This document shows positions 1 through 9,340 of a stretch of DNA of 64,000 bases, piece by piece. This DNA is from Bin80 sp965203305 (GTDB lineage Bacteria > Bacteroidota > Rhodothermia > Rhodothermales > Bin80). Position 1 is the first letter of the stretch. Each line of letters begins with the position of its first letter. Location: positions 1,488,001-1,552,000 of the forward strand of contig OZ241874.1 of assembly GCA_965203305.1 (NCBI GenBank), given 5' to 3'. Below the pieces are notes generated by a model that had not been told where the DNA came from, did no database searches, and worked only from the letters and a program-made list of their open reading frames with translations. Both the position numbers and the translations under genes were made by a program.

Positions 1-948
1 ACTCTTGTTTCATATCTGCGAGAGAATGACATTGATTATGTGCCAAGCTCTGTCGTATGTCCCTCTGTGGAGGATCAGATATCGCAAGCACAGGATTCAA
101 GCAAGAGCCTGCGCAGTGATCTGGATTCACTTTCCAGCGAACTTGAGATTCTTCAGGATTCCATTGAAGTAAGTCAGGGACAGAGCGCAGAGCAGCTTGC
201 AAGGCTGGAGTCCCAAAAATCTGCTCTTGAAAGGCGAATCACGAGTACGCGGTCAGAACTTGAAGAACAGCGTGTGAAGCAAGATTCCCTGGTCGCGAGG
301 CAGGATTCTCTTCTTGAAGAAGGAAAGTTGCGCCAGAATGAGCTGGATAGCCTCAAGAGAGTTCTGATTCATCAGGATTCCCTTATCCAGGCCAGACAAA
401 GCCGAAGTGACAGCCTCGAACAAGAATTGATTGAGGAAGAGAAAGAAAATCTTGGCCGGTTACGCCTCGTGGTGGCAGGAGCTGCCCTGCTTGTCCTGGT
501 GGCATTAGGCTTTCTTTTTCTGCTATGGAAACGAAGGAGGGATGCTGAGGAAGAATTGACAAGCAAGGACAGTCAGCTCCAGGAGGCAGAAGAGGAACTT
601 GCAAAAAAATCAGCCACATTCCCGGATATATTACTTTCCGGTTTTGGTCTTGGAAACGAAGAAATTCGTATCAAGATCAGTGGAGAGAAGCTGGCACAAA
701 GCGATGAGGGCGTAATCCTTGGACGTTCATCTCAGCATGCAGACTGTGTGATCGTTGAGAACAGCGTTTCCCGGCGACATGCCTCTGTACGATTGATTGA
801 GAACAAGGTAGTCATATGTGATCTGAAGAGCCTCAACGGGACGATAGTCAACGGACTAAATCTCGTTGCAGGCGAAAACTATGCCTTGGAGCATGGCTCC
901 AAAATTATCTTGGGGGATGTTTCGCTAGAAATGACCATTCTGCAATGA
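1..948 (+). CDS. FHA-domain membrane protein with coiled coil (5' partial)
   Basis: The frame is open to the window edge, so the true start lies upstream; the first internal start codon is a GTG at 40. Numbered from that GTG, residues 10-135 form a charged, Gln/Asp/Ser/Leu-rich coiled coil with recurring QDSL units. One transmembrane helix follows (about 143-164), ending in KRRRD. Another charged stretch leads into a C-terminal FHA domain (about 205-300) with the hallmark GRS, SRRHA and LNGT motifs. FHA domains bind phosphothreonine, so a cytoplasmic reader of Ser/Thr kinase output is inferred. The TM-KRRRD-FHA module recurs in the protease gene at 2020, and a Ser/Thr kinase is encoded at 4466-6475. 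The gene overlaps the next one by ATGA, which suggests translational coupling. The family of the N-terminal part is not recognised. Confidence 0.8.
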   Translation, partial: TLVSYLRENDIDYVPSSVVCPSVEDQISQAQDSSKSLRSDLDSLSSELEILQDSIEVSQGQSAEQLARLESQKSALERRITSTRSELEEQRVKQDSLVARQDSLLEEGKLRQNELDSLKRVLIHQDSLIQARQSRSDSLEQELIEEEKENLGRLRLVVAGAALLVLVALGFLFLLWKRRRDAEEELTSKDSQLQEAEEELAKKSATFPDILLSGFGLGNEEIRIKISGEKLAQSDEGVILGRSSQHADCVIVENSVSRRHASVRLIENKVVICDLKSLNGTIVNGLNLVAGENYALEHGSKIILGDVSLEMTILQ

Positions 949-1772
949 GAGTGCAGCGAAGAGAACTGAATGTATTTTCCATGTCCGCCCTGGACCTGTT
1001 TGCCTCTGGAATGGGGGCATTCGTTTTGCTGGCCATCATTGCATTGCCGTTTTTTCCCAATACAGGGATGTCAACCAGTGACAGCTCCGAAGAAGAACAG
1101 GAGGAGCAGGTTGAGACTCCGGTTGAAGTCAAAGAAGAGGAAGAGGAGTCTGAGGCTCAGATTGAGTTTAAAATTCCTCCTTTGGATATTGTAATATGCC
1201 TGGATGTCACGGGCAGTATGGCAAGCCAGGTTGATGGCATGAAGACAGAAATTACATCTCTGGCAGAGGTTCTGGACAGGATATCGCCATCCGTTGGCAT
1301 TGGTATCGTTGCGTTTGGTGACCGCAGGTGGCAGCGTCCCATACATCCGATGGATATCATTGAAACTACGGATATGCCCCGAATACGGGCTTTTGTGAAC
1401 AGAATGACCCCAGGGATGCGAGACCCCCTTTCTTCCATGAATAGCGATGCTCCAGAAGCTGTTGCTGCTGCCCTGCAGGAAGCAGTAGAAATGTCGTGGA
1501 GATCAGAGAGCGAAAAACGGTACATTATTGTAATCACAGACAATCCTGCCTATCCAGACAAGGTTAGGGATGCTTTCCGAACTGCCAGAGGCTTCTCGTC
1601 ACAGGAAGAACAACATGTTTCCGCGGTTCTGGCAAACGCAAGTCCCTATGCTATGGGAGCAGCTCGTCCGTTTTTGACGCGGCTAGCGGAGGAGGGGAAG
1701 GGGAATTTTGTTGATGCTGCTGGCGGGGAGTCTGTGTTAAGCAGCATACTGCTGGCCGTATTGGACAAGTGA
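945..1772 (+). CDS. Membrane-anchored von Willebrand factor A domain protein
   Basis: This 275-residue protein starts in the ATGA overlap with the upstream FHA gene. A short basic N-terminus is followed by one hydrophobic segment (about 19-40), a very acidic Glu-rich linker (about 45-74) and a VWA domain (about 78-270). The MIDAS signature is visible as D87-V-T-G-S91, and a downstream VITDNP strand is typical of VWA metal sites. VWA domains bind protein partners through a bound divalent metal. The layout, N-terminal anchor then linker then domain, resembles MotB/TolR-like or BatA-like membrane organisation, but no such family signature is seen. It probably works with the adjacent FHA protein. 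The function is inferred from the domain only. Confidence 0.8.
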   Translation: MRVQRRELNVFSMSALDLFASGMGAFVLLAIIALPFFPNTGMSTSDSSEEEQEEQVETPVEVKEEEEESEAQIEFKIPPLDIVICLDVTGSMASQVDGMKTEITSLAEVLDRISPSVGIGIVAFGDRRWQRPIHPMDIIETTDMPRIRAFVNRMTPGMRDPLSSMNSDAPEAVAAALQEAVEMSWRSESEKRYIIVITDNPAYPDKVRDAFRTARGFSSQEEQHVSAVLANASPYAMGAARPFLTRLAEEGKGNFVDAAGGESVLSSILLAVLDK

Positions 1773-2019
1773 TCAGCAGAAGTCTTTTAAGATGCGCGGT
1801 ATGCATGATATTTGATGCTCTGATGTGCCCGTGGCCAGTATTCCACATTGCTCAGAGAACTGTGAAAATTGGCTGTGCAAGGCGGGGAACGAAGATCAGA
1901 GATGGCGCTGGGGAATTATCTGCTAAAATTCCGAACGTTACTGATGCCAAGGAGGGGTTACAATCGCATGCTGGCATCTCCGCTATGGAGTAGTTCATGG
2001 TAAGCATTCGGGAGGAAAC

Positions 2020-4317
2020 ATGAGATGTCTGACCACTCTGATCATCTGCTTTTGTGTAGCGAGTTTGGTATTCGCACAAGAGCACTCTCCGGCGATCCAT
2101 GAGCTTCCACAAGACTCCCGTTCGGCGGTTGTTACAGAGAATCCCTGGACGCATCTTCCCACAGTTGATGTAGAGAACGGGAGAGTGGATGAAGAACTGG
2201 AAATTCTTCGAGCGGCGTACGATCTAGACCCCGACATGAAGCCAGAAGCGACCCCGGAAGCTACGGTCCGTACATGGCTGGAAATGGAGGGGGATACGTT
2301 TGGGATCGGAATGCCTGAACTTCTGGAATTGGTCCGAGAGATGGAAACTGTCGGAGCACAGCATCTGACCTTCCAGCAAACGCTGGGTGGTGTTAAAGTA
2401 TATGGAAGATTTGTGCATGTGAATCTGGATCAATCTGGGCTGCCCGTGATGGCCACCAGTGGCTATGCACCTCACCTGGAGGAACTGGACGCTTTTGATC
2501 CTGTCCCTTCGCTTAGTGTGGCACAGGCAGAATCTCTGGCACAGCAGGCCGTATCCACCGACGGAGCCACTTCCGATTCGCCTGAACTTATGGTTCTTCC
2601 CGACGATCCGCCCCGACTGGTCTGGCGAGTCATTGTATGGCCAGATTCCTATCCAGCGGAATGGGAGGTACTTTTGGATGCCAACACGGGAGAGTTGATT
2701 CAACTGATAGATCTGCGAAGCTTTGCTCGCCTGCATGCTCCCGTAAGCGGAAAGAAGGAAGAACATGACAAGACAGGGGAGAGAAGCGAGACTTCGTATG
2801 AACGGGCAGATGGAGAGGGATATGTCTGGCTCTTTGATCCATTGACTGCATCCGGGCATTCCTACGGAGGAGATTATGCAGACAATAACGACCAAGACAA
2901 TGCAACATTAAACAGCCTTCTCAAAACCGTCACACTCCGGGACATTGAACGGGGCAGTGATGGTTTATACAGACTAAAAGGACCATGGGTGGAGATTACA
3001 GCTTCAGCCGCCGTGGAGCGTAATCCGACGGATTTCAAGTACACTCGTGCGGATGACCGCTTTGAAGCGGTCATGGCATACTACTTTATTGACGAAAACG
3101 AACGCTATATCCAGAGTCTGGACACGGGGTATCCTGCACCGGAAAGCCCCGTGAAGGTCAATCCCCATGTGGTCTCCGGGAACAACTCCTTCTTCCAGGA
3201 TCGGGGGAATTTTATTGGTTTCGGGAGTGGGGGGATTGATGATGCAGAAGATGCCGGTGTCATTCTTCACGAATATGGTCATGCGGTAATGTACCACCAT
3301 CTCGGGTTTCTTTCATTCAATGCAGAGCAGAGGGTTCTCTGTGAAGGATTTGCGGACTACTGGGCCGTATCCTACCGAAGACATTTGATGGAGAGCGGAC
3401 AGGTTCCCAAAAAAGACTGGCGAGATGTGTTTCCGTGGGATGGCATCACATGGGGTGGACGGCGTGCAGATGGCAATGAGAACTACGATGCCATCCAGAA
3501 TGCCTGTCGTAGCAATAAATGTGATTACTATTACCATGGCACGACTTGGGCTGCCCTTATGATGGAATTGTGGGGGAAGATCAAGCGAGAAAATGCAGAC
3601 CGCCTGCATCTGGCTGCCTTTTTGTATCTCGGGCCTTATTATACACTGCGAGATATGGCAGAAGCACTTCTTAAGGCGGATGAGGTACTCTACAAGGAGC
3701 GGTATTCTTCGGATATTGTATCCGTTTTTCAGCCAAAAGGATTTCTGCCTTTGCGGCCTAGCACTCCTACACTCACTCAGATCCCGGATGATAGTTCTGC
3801 AACTGAAGTTGATCCGATTGGGAAGAACTTTCCTCTTATAGGAAGAGGTTCACTTCTTCTGATTCTGGTTACATTGATCCTTCTTCTTCTGGTTTTGAAG
3901 CGAAGGCGTGATATTGAATCGGAACTGACTGGTACAGACCAACGGGTTCATGGGGGTAACAGGGAGCCTGTGACGGAAAGGGTGGCATTTCCAGATATAT
4001 TGCTCTCTGGCTCCAGCCGTGACAATCAGAAAGTCCATATCAAGATCAGTGGAGAAAAGCTGGCGAAAAGTGATACCGGAGTCATTCTTGGGCGATCCCC
4101 CAAGCATGCAGATTTCGTGATTACTGGGGACAGCGTGTCAAGGCGACATGCCTCTGTGCGATTGGTTGAGAACAAGGTGGTAATCCGTGACTTGAAGAGC
4201 CTAAACGGAACGACAGTCAATGGGGTGAATCTCGTCGTTGGCGAAAACCATCCCCTGTCTCAAGGCTCCAAGATTGTAATCGGAAGAGTTGAATTGGAGA
4301 TGACGATTCTGAAATGA
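2020..4317 (+). CDS. Secreted gluzincin metalloprotease (M36/M4-like) fused to TM and FHA domain
   Basis: This 765-residue protein has a signal peptide (1-19, cleavage near VFA-Q). An FTP/PepSY-type propeptide region follows (about 65-235), then a zinc metalloprotease domain. The zinc motif H417-E418-Y-G-H421 is visible, with third ligand E442 in CEGFADYWA, the pattern of fungalysin (M36) and thermolysin (M4) peptidases. A transmembrane helix (611-626) ending in KRRRD follows, then an FHA domain (about 665-762) with GRS, SRRHA and LNGT. The predicted topology puts the protease outside the cytoplasm and the FHA domain inside. The FHA half is close in sequence to that of the gene at 1-948, which suggests module duplication. 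A protease joined across the membrane to a phosphothreonine reader is unusual. The start is supported by a ggaggaa ribosome-binding site just upstream. Confidence 0.85.
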   Translation: MRCLTTLIICFCVASLVFAQEHSPAIHELPQDSRSAVVTENPWTHLPTVDVENGRVDEELEILRAAYDLDPDMKPEATPEATVRTWLEMEGDTFGIGMPELLELVREMETVGAQHLTFQQTLGGVKVYGRFVHVNLDQSGLPVMATSGYAPHLEELDAFDPVPSLSVAQAESLAQQAVSTDGATSDSPELMVLPDDPPRLVWRVIVWPDSYPAEWEVLLDANTGELIQLIDLRSFARLHAPVSGKKEEHDKTGERSETSYERADGEGYVWLFDPLTASGHSYGGDYADNNDQDNATLNSLLKTVTLRDIERGSDGLYRLKGPWVEITASAAVERNPTDFKYTRADDRFEAVMAYYFIDENERYIQSLDTGYPAPESPVKVNPHVVSGNNSFFQDRGNFIGFGSGGIDDAEDAGVILHEYGHAVMYHHLGFLSFNAEQRVLCEGFADYWAVSYRRHLMESGQVPKKDWRDVFPWDGITWGGRRADGNENYDAIQNACRSNKCDYYYHGTTWAALMMELWGKIKRENADRLHLAAFLYLGPYYTLRDMAEALLKADEVLYKERYSSDIVSVFQPKGFLPLRPSTPTLTQIPDDSSATEVDPIGKNFPLIGRGSLLLILVTLILLLLVLKRRRDIESELTGTDQRVHGGNREPVTERVAFPDILLSGSSRDNQKVHIKISGEKLAKSDTGVILGRSPKHADFVITGDSVSRRHASVRLVENKVVIRDLKSLNGTTVNGVNLVVGENHPLSQGSKIVIGRVELEMTILK

Positions 4318-4465
4318 CGGTGCAATGAAGGGCATTGGGGGTGATTTCAATGCTGGCCGGACATGAGCCTGATTCTTGCGGACACAGGTTTGGAGTTGGC
4401 AAGGCCTGTCAATCGTAGTGGATGGTGCCAGATAGGCGGAATCCCCCTGTATCTTCGGAGATCTT

Positions 4466-6475
4466 TCAACCAGAACATGAGCGGACTATTGCGAAACACA
4501 ATGTTACAGTTACAAACATCCAGAACCATCCCCAGCCTGAGGACTCAGATGTCCCGGAAGATTTACTGTCCTCCGAGTGCATACCTTTCCCTGACAACAG
4601 GTCCTGATAATCCCACAGTCGGATTGTGTTGTCAGATGATGCAGAAGCCAACCTTGCTCCATCCGGGGAAAACACCACAAACCAAACTGCGCCCGTATGG
4701 CCTTTGATGACTTCCTGTGTACCTATGGAAGACACATGCACAGTAACTGAAACTGCGCCCGTATGGCCTTTGATGACTCCTAGTTTTGCTCCCGTGTTGA
4801 CATCCCACAGTCGGATGGTATCGTCAGATGATGCAGAGGTTAGCCTCGTTCCGTCTGGGGAAAATGCCAAGGACAAAACTGGTTTCCCATGCCCTCGGAG
4901 GCATCTTAGCTTTGTTCCTGTATTGACATCCCACAGTCGGACGCTCTTGTCAAATGATGCAGAAGCTAGTTTCGTTCCGTCTGGGGAAAATACCACGGAA
5001 TTAACTGTATTCGTATGTCCTTTGATAACTCTTAGTTCTGTTCCCGTATTGACATCCCACAGTCGGATGGTGGTGGCGTCAAATGATGCTGAGGCTAGGC
5101 TCGTTCCGTCTGGGGAAAATGCCACCTTGTGCCCTCTGAGGTATCTTAGTTCTGTCCCCGTGTTGGCATTCCACAGTCGGATTGTGTTGTCATATGATGC
5201 AGAAGCCAGTCTCGTTCCGTCTGGGGAAAATGCCACGGACAAAACTGGTTCCCCGTGCCCTCGGAGGCATCCCAGCTCTGTCCCCGTGTTGGCATTCCAC
5301 AGTCGGATTGTGTTGTCATATGATGCAGAAGCCAGTCTCGTTCCGTTTGGGGAAAATGCCACGGACAAAACTGGTCCCTCATGCCCTTGGAGGCATCCCA
5401 GTTCTGTTCCCGTGTTGACATCCCACAGTCGGATGGTATTGTCAGATGATGCAGAAGCCAGTCTCGTTCCGTCTGGGGAAAATGCCACGTTCCAAACACT
5501 GTCCGTATGTCCTTGGAGGTATGTCGTTACCTTGCTTGATGAGGCGTGTTGGATGATCGGCTTTTCTTCAACGGTAGCACTTGGCTTGAGTCTTTCTGTG
5601 AGTTGGTTACAACTCTGTATCCGTTCCTTTACATTGAGAACCAGACAGTCATCAATGGATTGCAGGGTACTGTCTGAGAATCTGCCTTTACCAACTTGTC
5701 TCACAGATGGCATTGGGTCTTCCTGTCCATTCATCAACTCAAGTGCTCTCTTTTGACTGCTTAGCGGATTCGGGGGTAAAAACGGGGGAGATCCGCCTGC
5801 AACGATCCTCCACATGACCGCTCCCACTCCGTACATGTCCGTCCAAGGACCAATCTCTCCTCCACCAACTTGCTCAAGGGCAGCATAGCCATCCGTATAG
5901 GGGGCGAAGGATTTCGTGTGTTTGCTGACCTCGTGTTTTGCGGCACCGAAGTCAATCAAAATGGGAGCTGCGTCCTCTCGCCGTACCAGAATATTGGAGG
6001 GTTTAATATCCCGATGAAACACCCCTGATTCATGAACCGTCTGCAAGCCTTTGAGCAGGGGCAAGATCAAATCCAGTAGCTCCTCCTCCGTCAACGGTTC
6101 TCCACGAGATTCACGTTTTTCTAGTAGTACCGATAATGGAAGCCCTGAGACATACTCCATCACAGTATAGGCCGTACCATTGGCACGAAAGAGGTCCCTG
6201 CATGTCACGATATTCGGACAGTCCCGAAACCTCTCCAGTTGCTGGGCTTCATTGAAAAAGCGGGTGAGTCCGTCCTCAAAGGAGGCTTGCAGTTCAGATC
6301 TGCTGGGCAGTATTTTCCCGTCTTTTCGAACGGACAGCTCTTGCGGAAAATACTCCTTGATAGCAACATCAATGTTCAGGTTTTGATGTTTTCCCTTGTA
6401 TACAATCCCAAATCCACCCTGTCCGATCACGGAGTGGATTTCATAGGATTTGAGGATACTCCCCGGGTGTAACAT
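4466..6475 (-). CDS. Ser/Thr protein kinase with WD40 repeats and C-terminal membrane anchor
   Basis: This 669-residue protein carries a complete PknB-type kinase domain (about 11-295): glycine loop GQGGFG (18-23), lysine K40, catalytic HRD with D156 and N161, and DFG at 175-177, so it should be active. A linker leads into WD40 repeats (about 318-625) with GH...FSPDGTRLASAS...IRLWD units. Seven near-complete blades can be counted plus one truncated unit. The protein ends with a single hydrophobic helix (about 646-664). The propeller is therefore on the same side as the kinase, probably the cytoplasm, with a tail anchor. It converges on the FHA-protease gene, and the FHA domains nearby are plausible readers of its phosphothreonines. 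Repeats are nearly identical at DNA level, which points to recent tandem growth. Confidence 0.92.
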   Translation of the reverse strand: MLHPGSILKSYEIHSVIGQGGFGIVYKGKHQNLNIDVAIKEYFPQELSVRKDGKILPSRSELQASFEDGLTRFFNEAQQLERFRDCPNIVTCRDLFRANGTAYTVMEYVSGLPLSVLLEKRESRGEPLTEEELLDLILPLLKGLQTVHESGVFHRDIKPSNILVRREDAAPILIDFGAAKHEVSKHTKSFAPYTDGYAALEQVGGGEIGPWTDMYGVGAVMWRIVAGGSPPFLPPNPLSSQKRALELMNGQEDPMPSVRQVGKGRFSDSTLQSIDDCLVLNVKERIQSCNQLTERLKPSATVEEKPIIQHASSSKVTTYLQGHTDSVWNVAFSPDGTRLASASSDNTIRLWDVNTGTELGCLQGHEGPVLSVAFSPNGTRLASASYDNTIRLWNANTGTELGCLRGHGEPVLSVAFSPDGTRLASASYDNTIRLWNANTGTELRYLRGHKVAFSPDGTSLASASFDATTIRLWDVNTGTELRVIKGHTNTVNSVVFSPDGTKLASASFDKSVRLWDVNTGTKLRCLRGHGKPVLSLAFSPDGTRLTSASSDDTIRLWDVNTGAKLGVIKGHTGAVSVTVHVSSIGTQEVIKGHTGAVWFVVFSPDGARLASASSDNTIRLWDYQDLLSGKGMHSEDSKSSGTSESSGWGWFWMFVTVTLCFAIVRSCSG
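4790..5515 (-). repeat. Near-identical WD40-coding tandem DNA repeats
   Basis: Units of about 126 bp inside the kinase gene repeat with few changes. The stretches starting near 5162 and 5288 are almost base-for-base the same for roughly 90 bp. One unit (near 5040-5125) has lost about seven residues between GH and VAFSPDG and gained one residue in the strand before IRLWD. The unit near 4690-4770 is cut short. This pattern is expected from unequal recombination between blades. Confidence 0.8.
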
Positions 6476-6792
6476 GGAGTTTTTTCTGGAGCGTCTGAGC
6501 GGAAATCAATTGATAAGCTGAACCGGAGGATATGTTTACATGCAGGATACCCTCCCAGGGCTATACCAGTCGGGCCTTGGTCGCTAAACCCGAAAGTCTT
6601 CCTGCGAACAAGTATCGCAAGATTCTGTTTAAGAAGATGTGAGACAGTTTTCCTGTTGGTGTACCGACCATATGAAAGTGTGCAGAAAGACTGGAAATGT
6701 ATACGGTGGGGAAGCGCATTCTGTCAACGGAGGTATTGGATGAATGATACAAAAAAGGGTTCTGATTTTAACGAAGGCACCTGTCCAGGGAT
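6476..6792. other. Intergenic region between divergent genes
   Basis: This 317-bp stretch separates the kinase start from the NrnA start, so it should hold both promoters. No convincing promoter, operator, RNA gene or coding frame could be picked out by eye. Confidence 0.5.
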
Positions 6793-7836
6793 ATGTTGAA
6801 AGATACTTTAAAGGTGTTGCATGATCACCATCGCTTCGTGATTACAACGCACCAGCGTCCAGATGGAGATGCAATCGGATCGCAGGTTTCACTGGGACGG
6901 TTTTTGCAACATCTGGGAAAAGAAGTTCTCCTGTTCAATTCTGATCCAGTCCCGCCAAGTCTTGACTGGATGAAAGGATCAGAGGAGGTACAGACGGGGA
7001 ACACACTGGAAAATTTGCATGCAGTTTCGCAAGCAGATGTATTAATTGTTGTAGATACAAACAGCAAGGATCGTCTGGGGAAAACTGTGGAGCGGGCCCT
7101 TGATCTGTACGGAGGTCCAGTCCTGCTGATAGACCATCATACAGAACCGGAGTCATGGTTTACCTGGATGTTGCGTGACGAAGATGCAGCAGCCACTGGA
7201 GAACTGGTGTATGACTTAATCTGTGCCTATGACCCGAACCTGATTGATTCAGAGATCGCAACAGCATTGTATACCGCACTGATGACAGATACTGGATCAT
7301 TTCGGTTTGTTGCTGTAACCCCCAAGGTTCACCGGATCGTGGCAGATTTGCTGGAACGCGGAAGCGAGTCGCCCAAAGATGTATATGCAGGTGTCCATGA
7401 AAATCATAGCCGTGCGTGGCCCCGTCTGGTGTCCATGATCCTGAATGGGGCAACATTTTTGTATGATGGGAAACTGGCTTACATCACGATTACCCGGCAC
7501 ATGCTGGATATGACGAGTGTGGACCAGGATGAGACACACGGTATATCGGATATGGTCATGTCCATTATGGGGGTCCAGGTGACCATCACATTCACGGAGA
7601 CCAAACACGGCGTAAAGGTAAGTTTCCGGTCCAAAGGAGATCATCGGGTTGACACTTGGGCGCAGATGCATGGCGGAGGAGGACATCGTAACGCGGCAGG
7701 CGCATTTATCAAGCGGCCCATGAAACAGGTTGTAAAGATGGTTCTTTCAACAGCAGCAAAATTTTTTACGGAAGAGGACATGGCCATGGCGGAAGAAGAT
7801 CAATCATACCTCAAAGCATTCTCCAGTTTCCAATGA
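6793..7836 (+). CDS. nrnA: DHH/DHHA1 phosphoesterase, NrnA-type oligoribonuclease / pAp phosphatase
   Basis: This 347-residue cytoplasmic enzyme belongs to the DHH superfamily. Manganese-site motifs are visible in order: D24-x-D26 in RPDGDAIGS, D87 in VVDTN, and D113-H-H. The C-terminal DHHA1 substrate-binding motif GGGGHRNAAG lies at 294-303. The family degrades 2-5 nt oligoribonucleotides and dephosphorylates 3'-phosphoadenosine 5'-phosphate in bacteria that lack Orn. Length is normal. The stop codon overlaps the pepA start (ATGA), so the two are probably co-transcribed. Assignment to NrnA rather than a general DHH protein rests on size and motif order. Confidence 0.88.
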   Translation: MLKDTLKVLHDHHRFVITTHQRPDGDAIGSQVSLGRFLQHLGKEVLLFNSDPVPPSLDWMKGSEEVQTGNTLENLHAVSQADVLIVVDTNSKDRLGKTVERALDLYGGPVLLIDHHTEPESWFTWMLRDEDAAATGELVYDLICAYDPNLIDSEIATALYTALMTDTGSFRFVAVTPKVHRIVADLLERGSESPKDVYAGVHENHSRAWPRLVSMILNGATFLYDGKLAYITITRHMLDMTSVDQDETHGISDMVMSIMGVQVTITFTETKHGVKVSFRSKGDHRVDTWAQMHGGGGHRNAAGAFIKRPMKQVVKMVLSTAAKFFTEEDMAMAEEDQSYLKAFSSFQ

Positions 7837-9335
7837 TGAAAGTTTCTGTAACCACACTCAGCCTCCAGGATCTGGATGTGGATCTGTTAATTATCCCGGT
7901 TGGAAAATCACTCGCCAGAGCGCGTGCAGCCCAGATCGGTGGACCAATAGGAGAAGCTCTTTCTACGGCTCTCATAGATTTTGAGGGAGATGAGGGGCAG
8001 GCTCTCCTGTGCTATCCTGCAACTGGACGTGCTGCCAGGGTGGCGGTTGTCGGGATCGGAGATGCTGAAACCGTGAACCGGGAGAAGCTCCGCAAGGCAG
8101 CTGCGACAGGTACAAAGCTGGCCGCAAAAACCAAAGCGACCACAGTTGCACTGTGTCTTCCTGAATCTGGAATTGATGCCGAAGCGGCTGGACAGGCTCT
8201 CGTAGAGGGGTACATGCTTGCGTCCTATGAATATGATCATTACAAGACGCAGCCCGATGAGCAAAAAAACAGGGCAGAGCGACTGGTTTTGCATGCGGCG
8301 CATGACGAAAAGTCTGCACGACGGGGAGCAGAGCGTGGACGTGTTGAATCCGAAGCAACCATCACAGCGCGTGATCTGGTAAACCTGTCTCCGCATGACA
8401 AGACCCCCTCCACGCTCGGCAAGATTGTGGAGCGCTTCGGGCGCAAGCACGGCTATGAAGTCTCCATCTGGGACAAGTCAGATATTGAGAAGGAGAAGAT
8501 GGGGGGACTGCTGGGGGTGAATCGTGGCAGCATGGAACCCCCTGTTCTCATTGAAATGACATGGAAACCCAACAAGGCAGGAAATACCAGGCCAGTAGTT
8601 CTTGTCGGGAAAGGGATTGTCTTTGATACCGGAGGACTTTCACTGAAACCGACCAAAAACTCCATGGACCATATGAAAGCGGACATGGCAGGTGCTGCCG
8701 CGGTCATCGGTGCTATGGAGGCTATCGCCCGGCTGGATGTTCCGCTGTATGTGATTGGACTGATTCCAGTGACAGACAACCGGCCGGGGCAGAATGCCTA
8801 TGTGCCAGGAGATGTGTTGCGAATGCACTCCGGGATGACGGTAGAAGTCCTGAATACAGATGCCGAGGGACGGCTCATTCTTGCAGATGCGCTGTCGTAT
8901 GCAAAGCTCTATCGCCCGGAAATCGTCCTTGATCTGGCCACACTGACAGGTGCGCAGGTCGTTGCCCTTGGAAGTCAGGTCGCAGCTGTCATGACACAGG
9001 AAGATTCCGGGGCAAGGGAACGCCTGGATTCGGTAATGAAGGCGGCAGAACTCAGTGGGGATCTGGTGCATCCAATGCCTATGCATGACCATTATGCGGA
9101 TGCTCTGAAGAGTGATGTTGCGGATATCAAGAATATTGGCAATCGGGAAGCAGGAAGCGTCACAGCCGCAAAATTCCTGGAACATTTTGTAGATTATCCT
9201 TGGGTCCATATAGATATGGCTGGCCCGTCATTCCTGAAGAGTTCTCTGCCATACAGGCCGGCCGGAGGGACAGGCTTCGGGGTTCGGCTTCTGACGGAGT
9301 ATATTCGCGATTACGCACATCCCAAGAAGCGGTAG
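7833..9335 (+). CDS. pepA: Cytosol (leucyl) aminopeptidase, M17 family
   Basis: This 500-residue protein is typical of PepA, which removes N-terminal residues from peptides with two metal ions in a hexameric cytosolic enzyme. The catalytic C-terminal domain shows VGKGIVFDTGGLSLKP, a DMAGAAAVIGAM helix, and the family signature NTDAEGR (341-347) followed by LILADAL. The N-terminal domain is divergent, as usual. The start ATG overlaps the nrnA stop by four bases, and pdxA begins five bases after the pepA stop. The three genes therefore look like one operon. Confidence 0.95.
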   Translation: MMKVSVTTLSLQDLDVDLLIIPVGKSLARARAAQIGGPIGEALSTALIDFEGDEGQALLCYPATGRAARVAVVGIGDAETVNREKLRKAAATGTKLAAKTKATTVALCLPESGIDAEAAGQALVEGYMLASYEYDHYKTQPDEQKNRAERLVLHAAHDEKSARRGAERGRVESEATITARDLVNLSPHDKTPSTLGKIVERFGRKHGYEVSIWDKSDIEKEKMGGLLGVNRGSMEPPVLIEMTWKPNKAGNTRPVVLVGKGIVFDTGGLSLKPTKNSMDHMKADMAGAAAVIGAMEAIARLDVPLYVIGLIPVTDNRPGQNAYVPGDVLRMHSGMTVEVLNTDAEGRLILADALSYAKLYRPEIVLDLATLTGAQVVALGSQVAAVMTQEDSGARERLDSVMKAAELSGDLVHPMPMHDHYADALKSDVADIKNIGNREAGSVTAAKFLEHFVDYPWVHIDMAGPSFLKSSLPYRPAGGTGFGVRLLTEYIRDYAHPKKR

Positions 9336-9340
9336 TCCAA

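Noticed and set aside
4626..5756. Open plus-strand frame of 376 codons across the WD40 part of the kinase gene
   Set aside because: It is a shadow of the repeated WD40 coding units; its repeats mirror the blades and it has no domain of its own.
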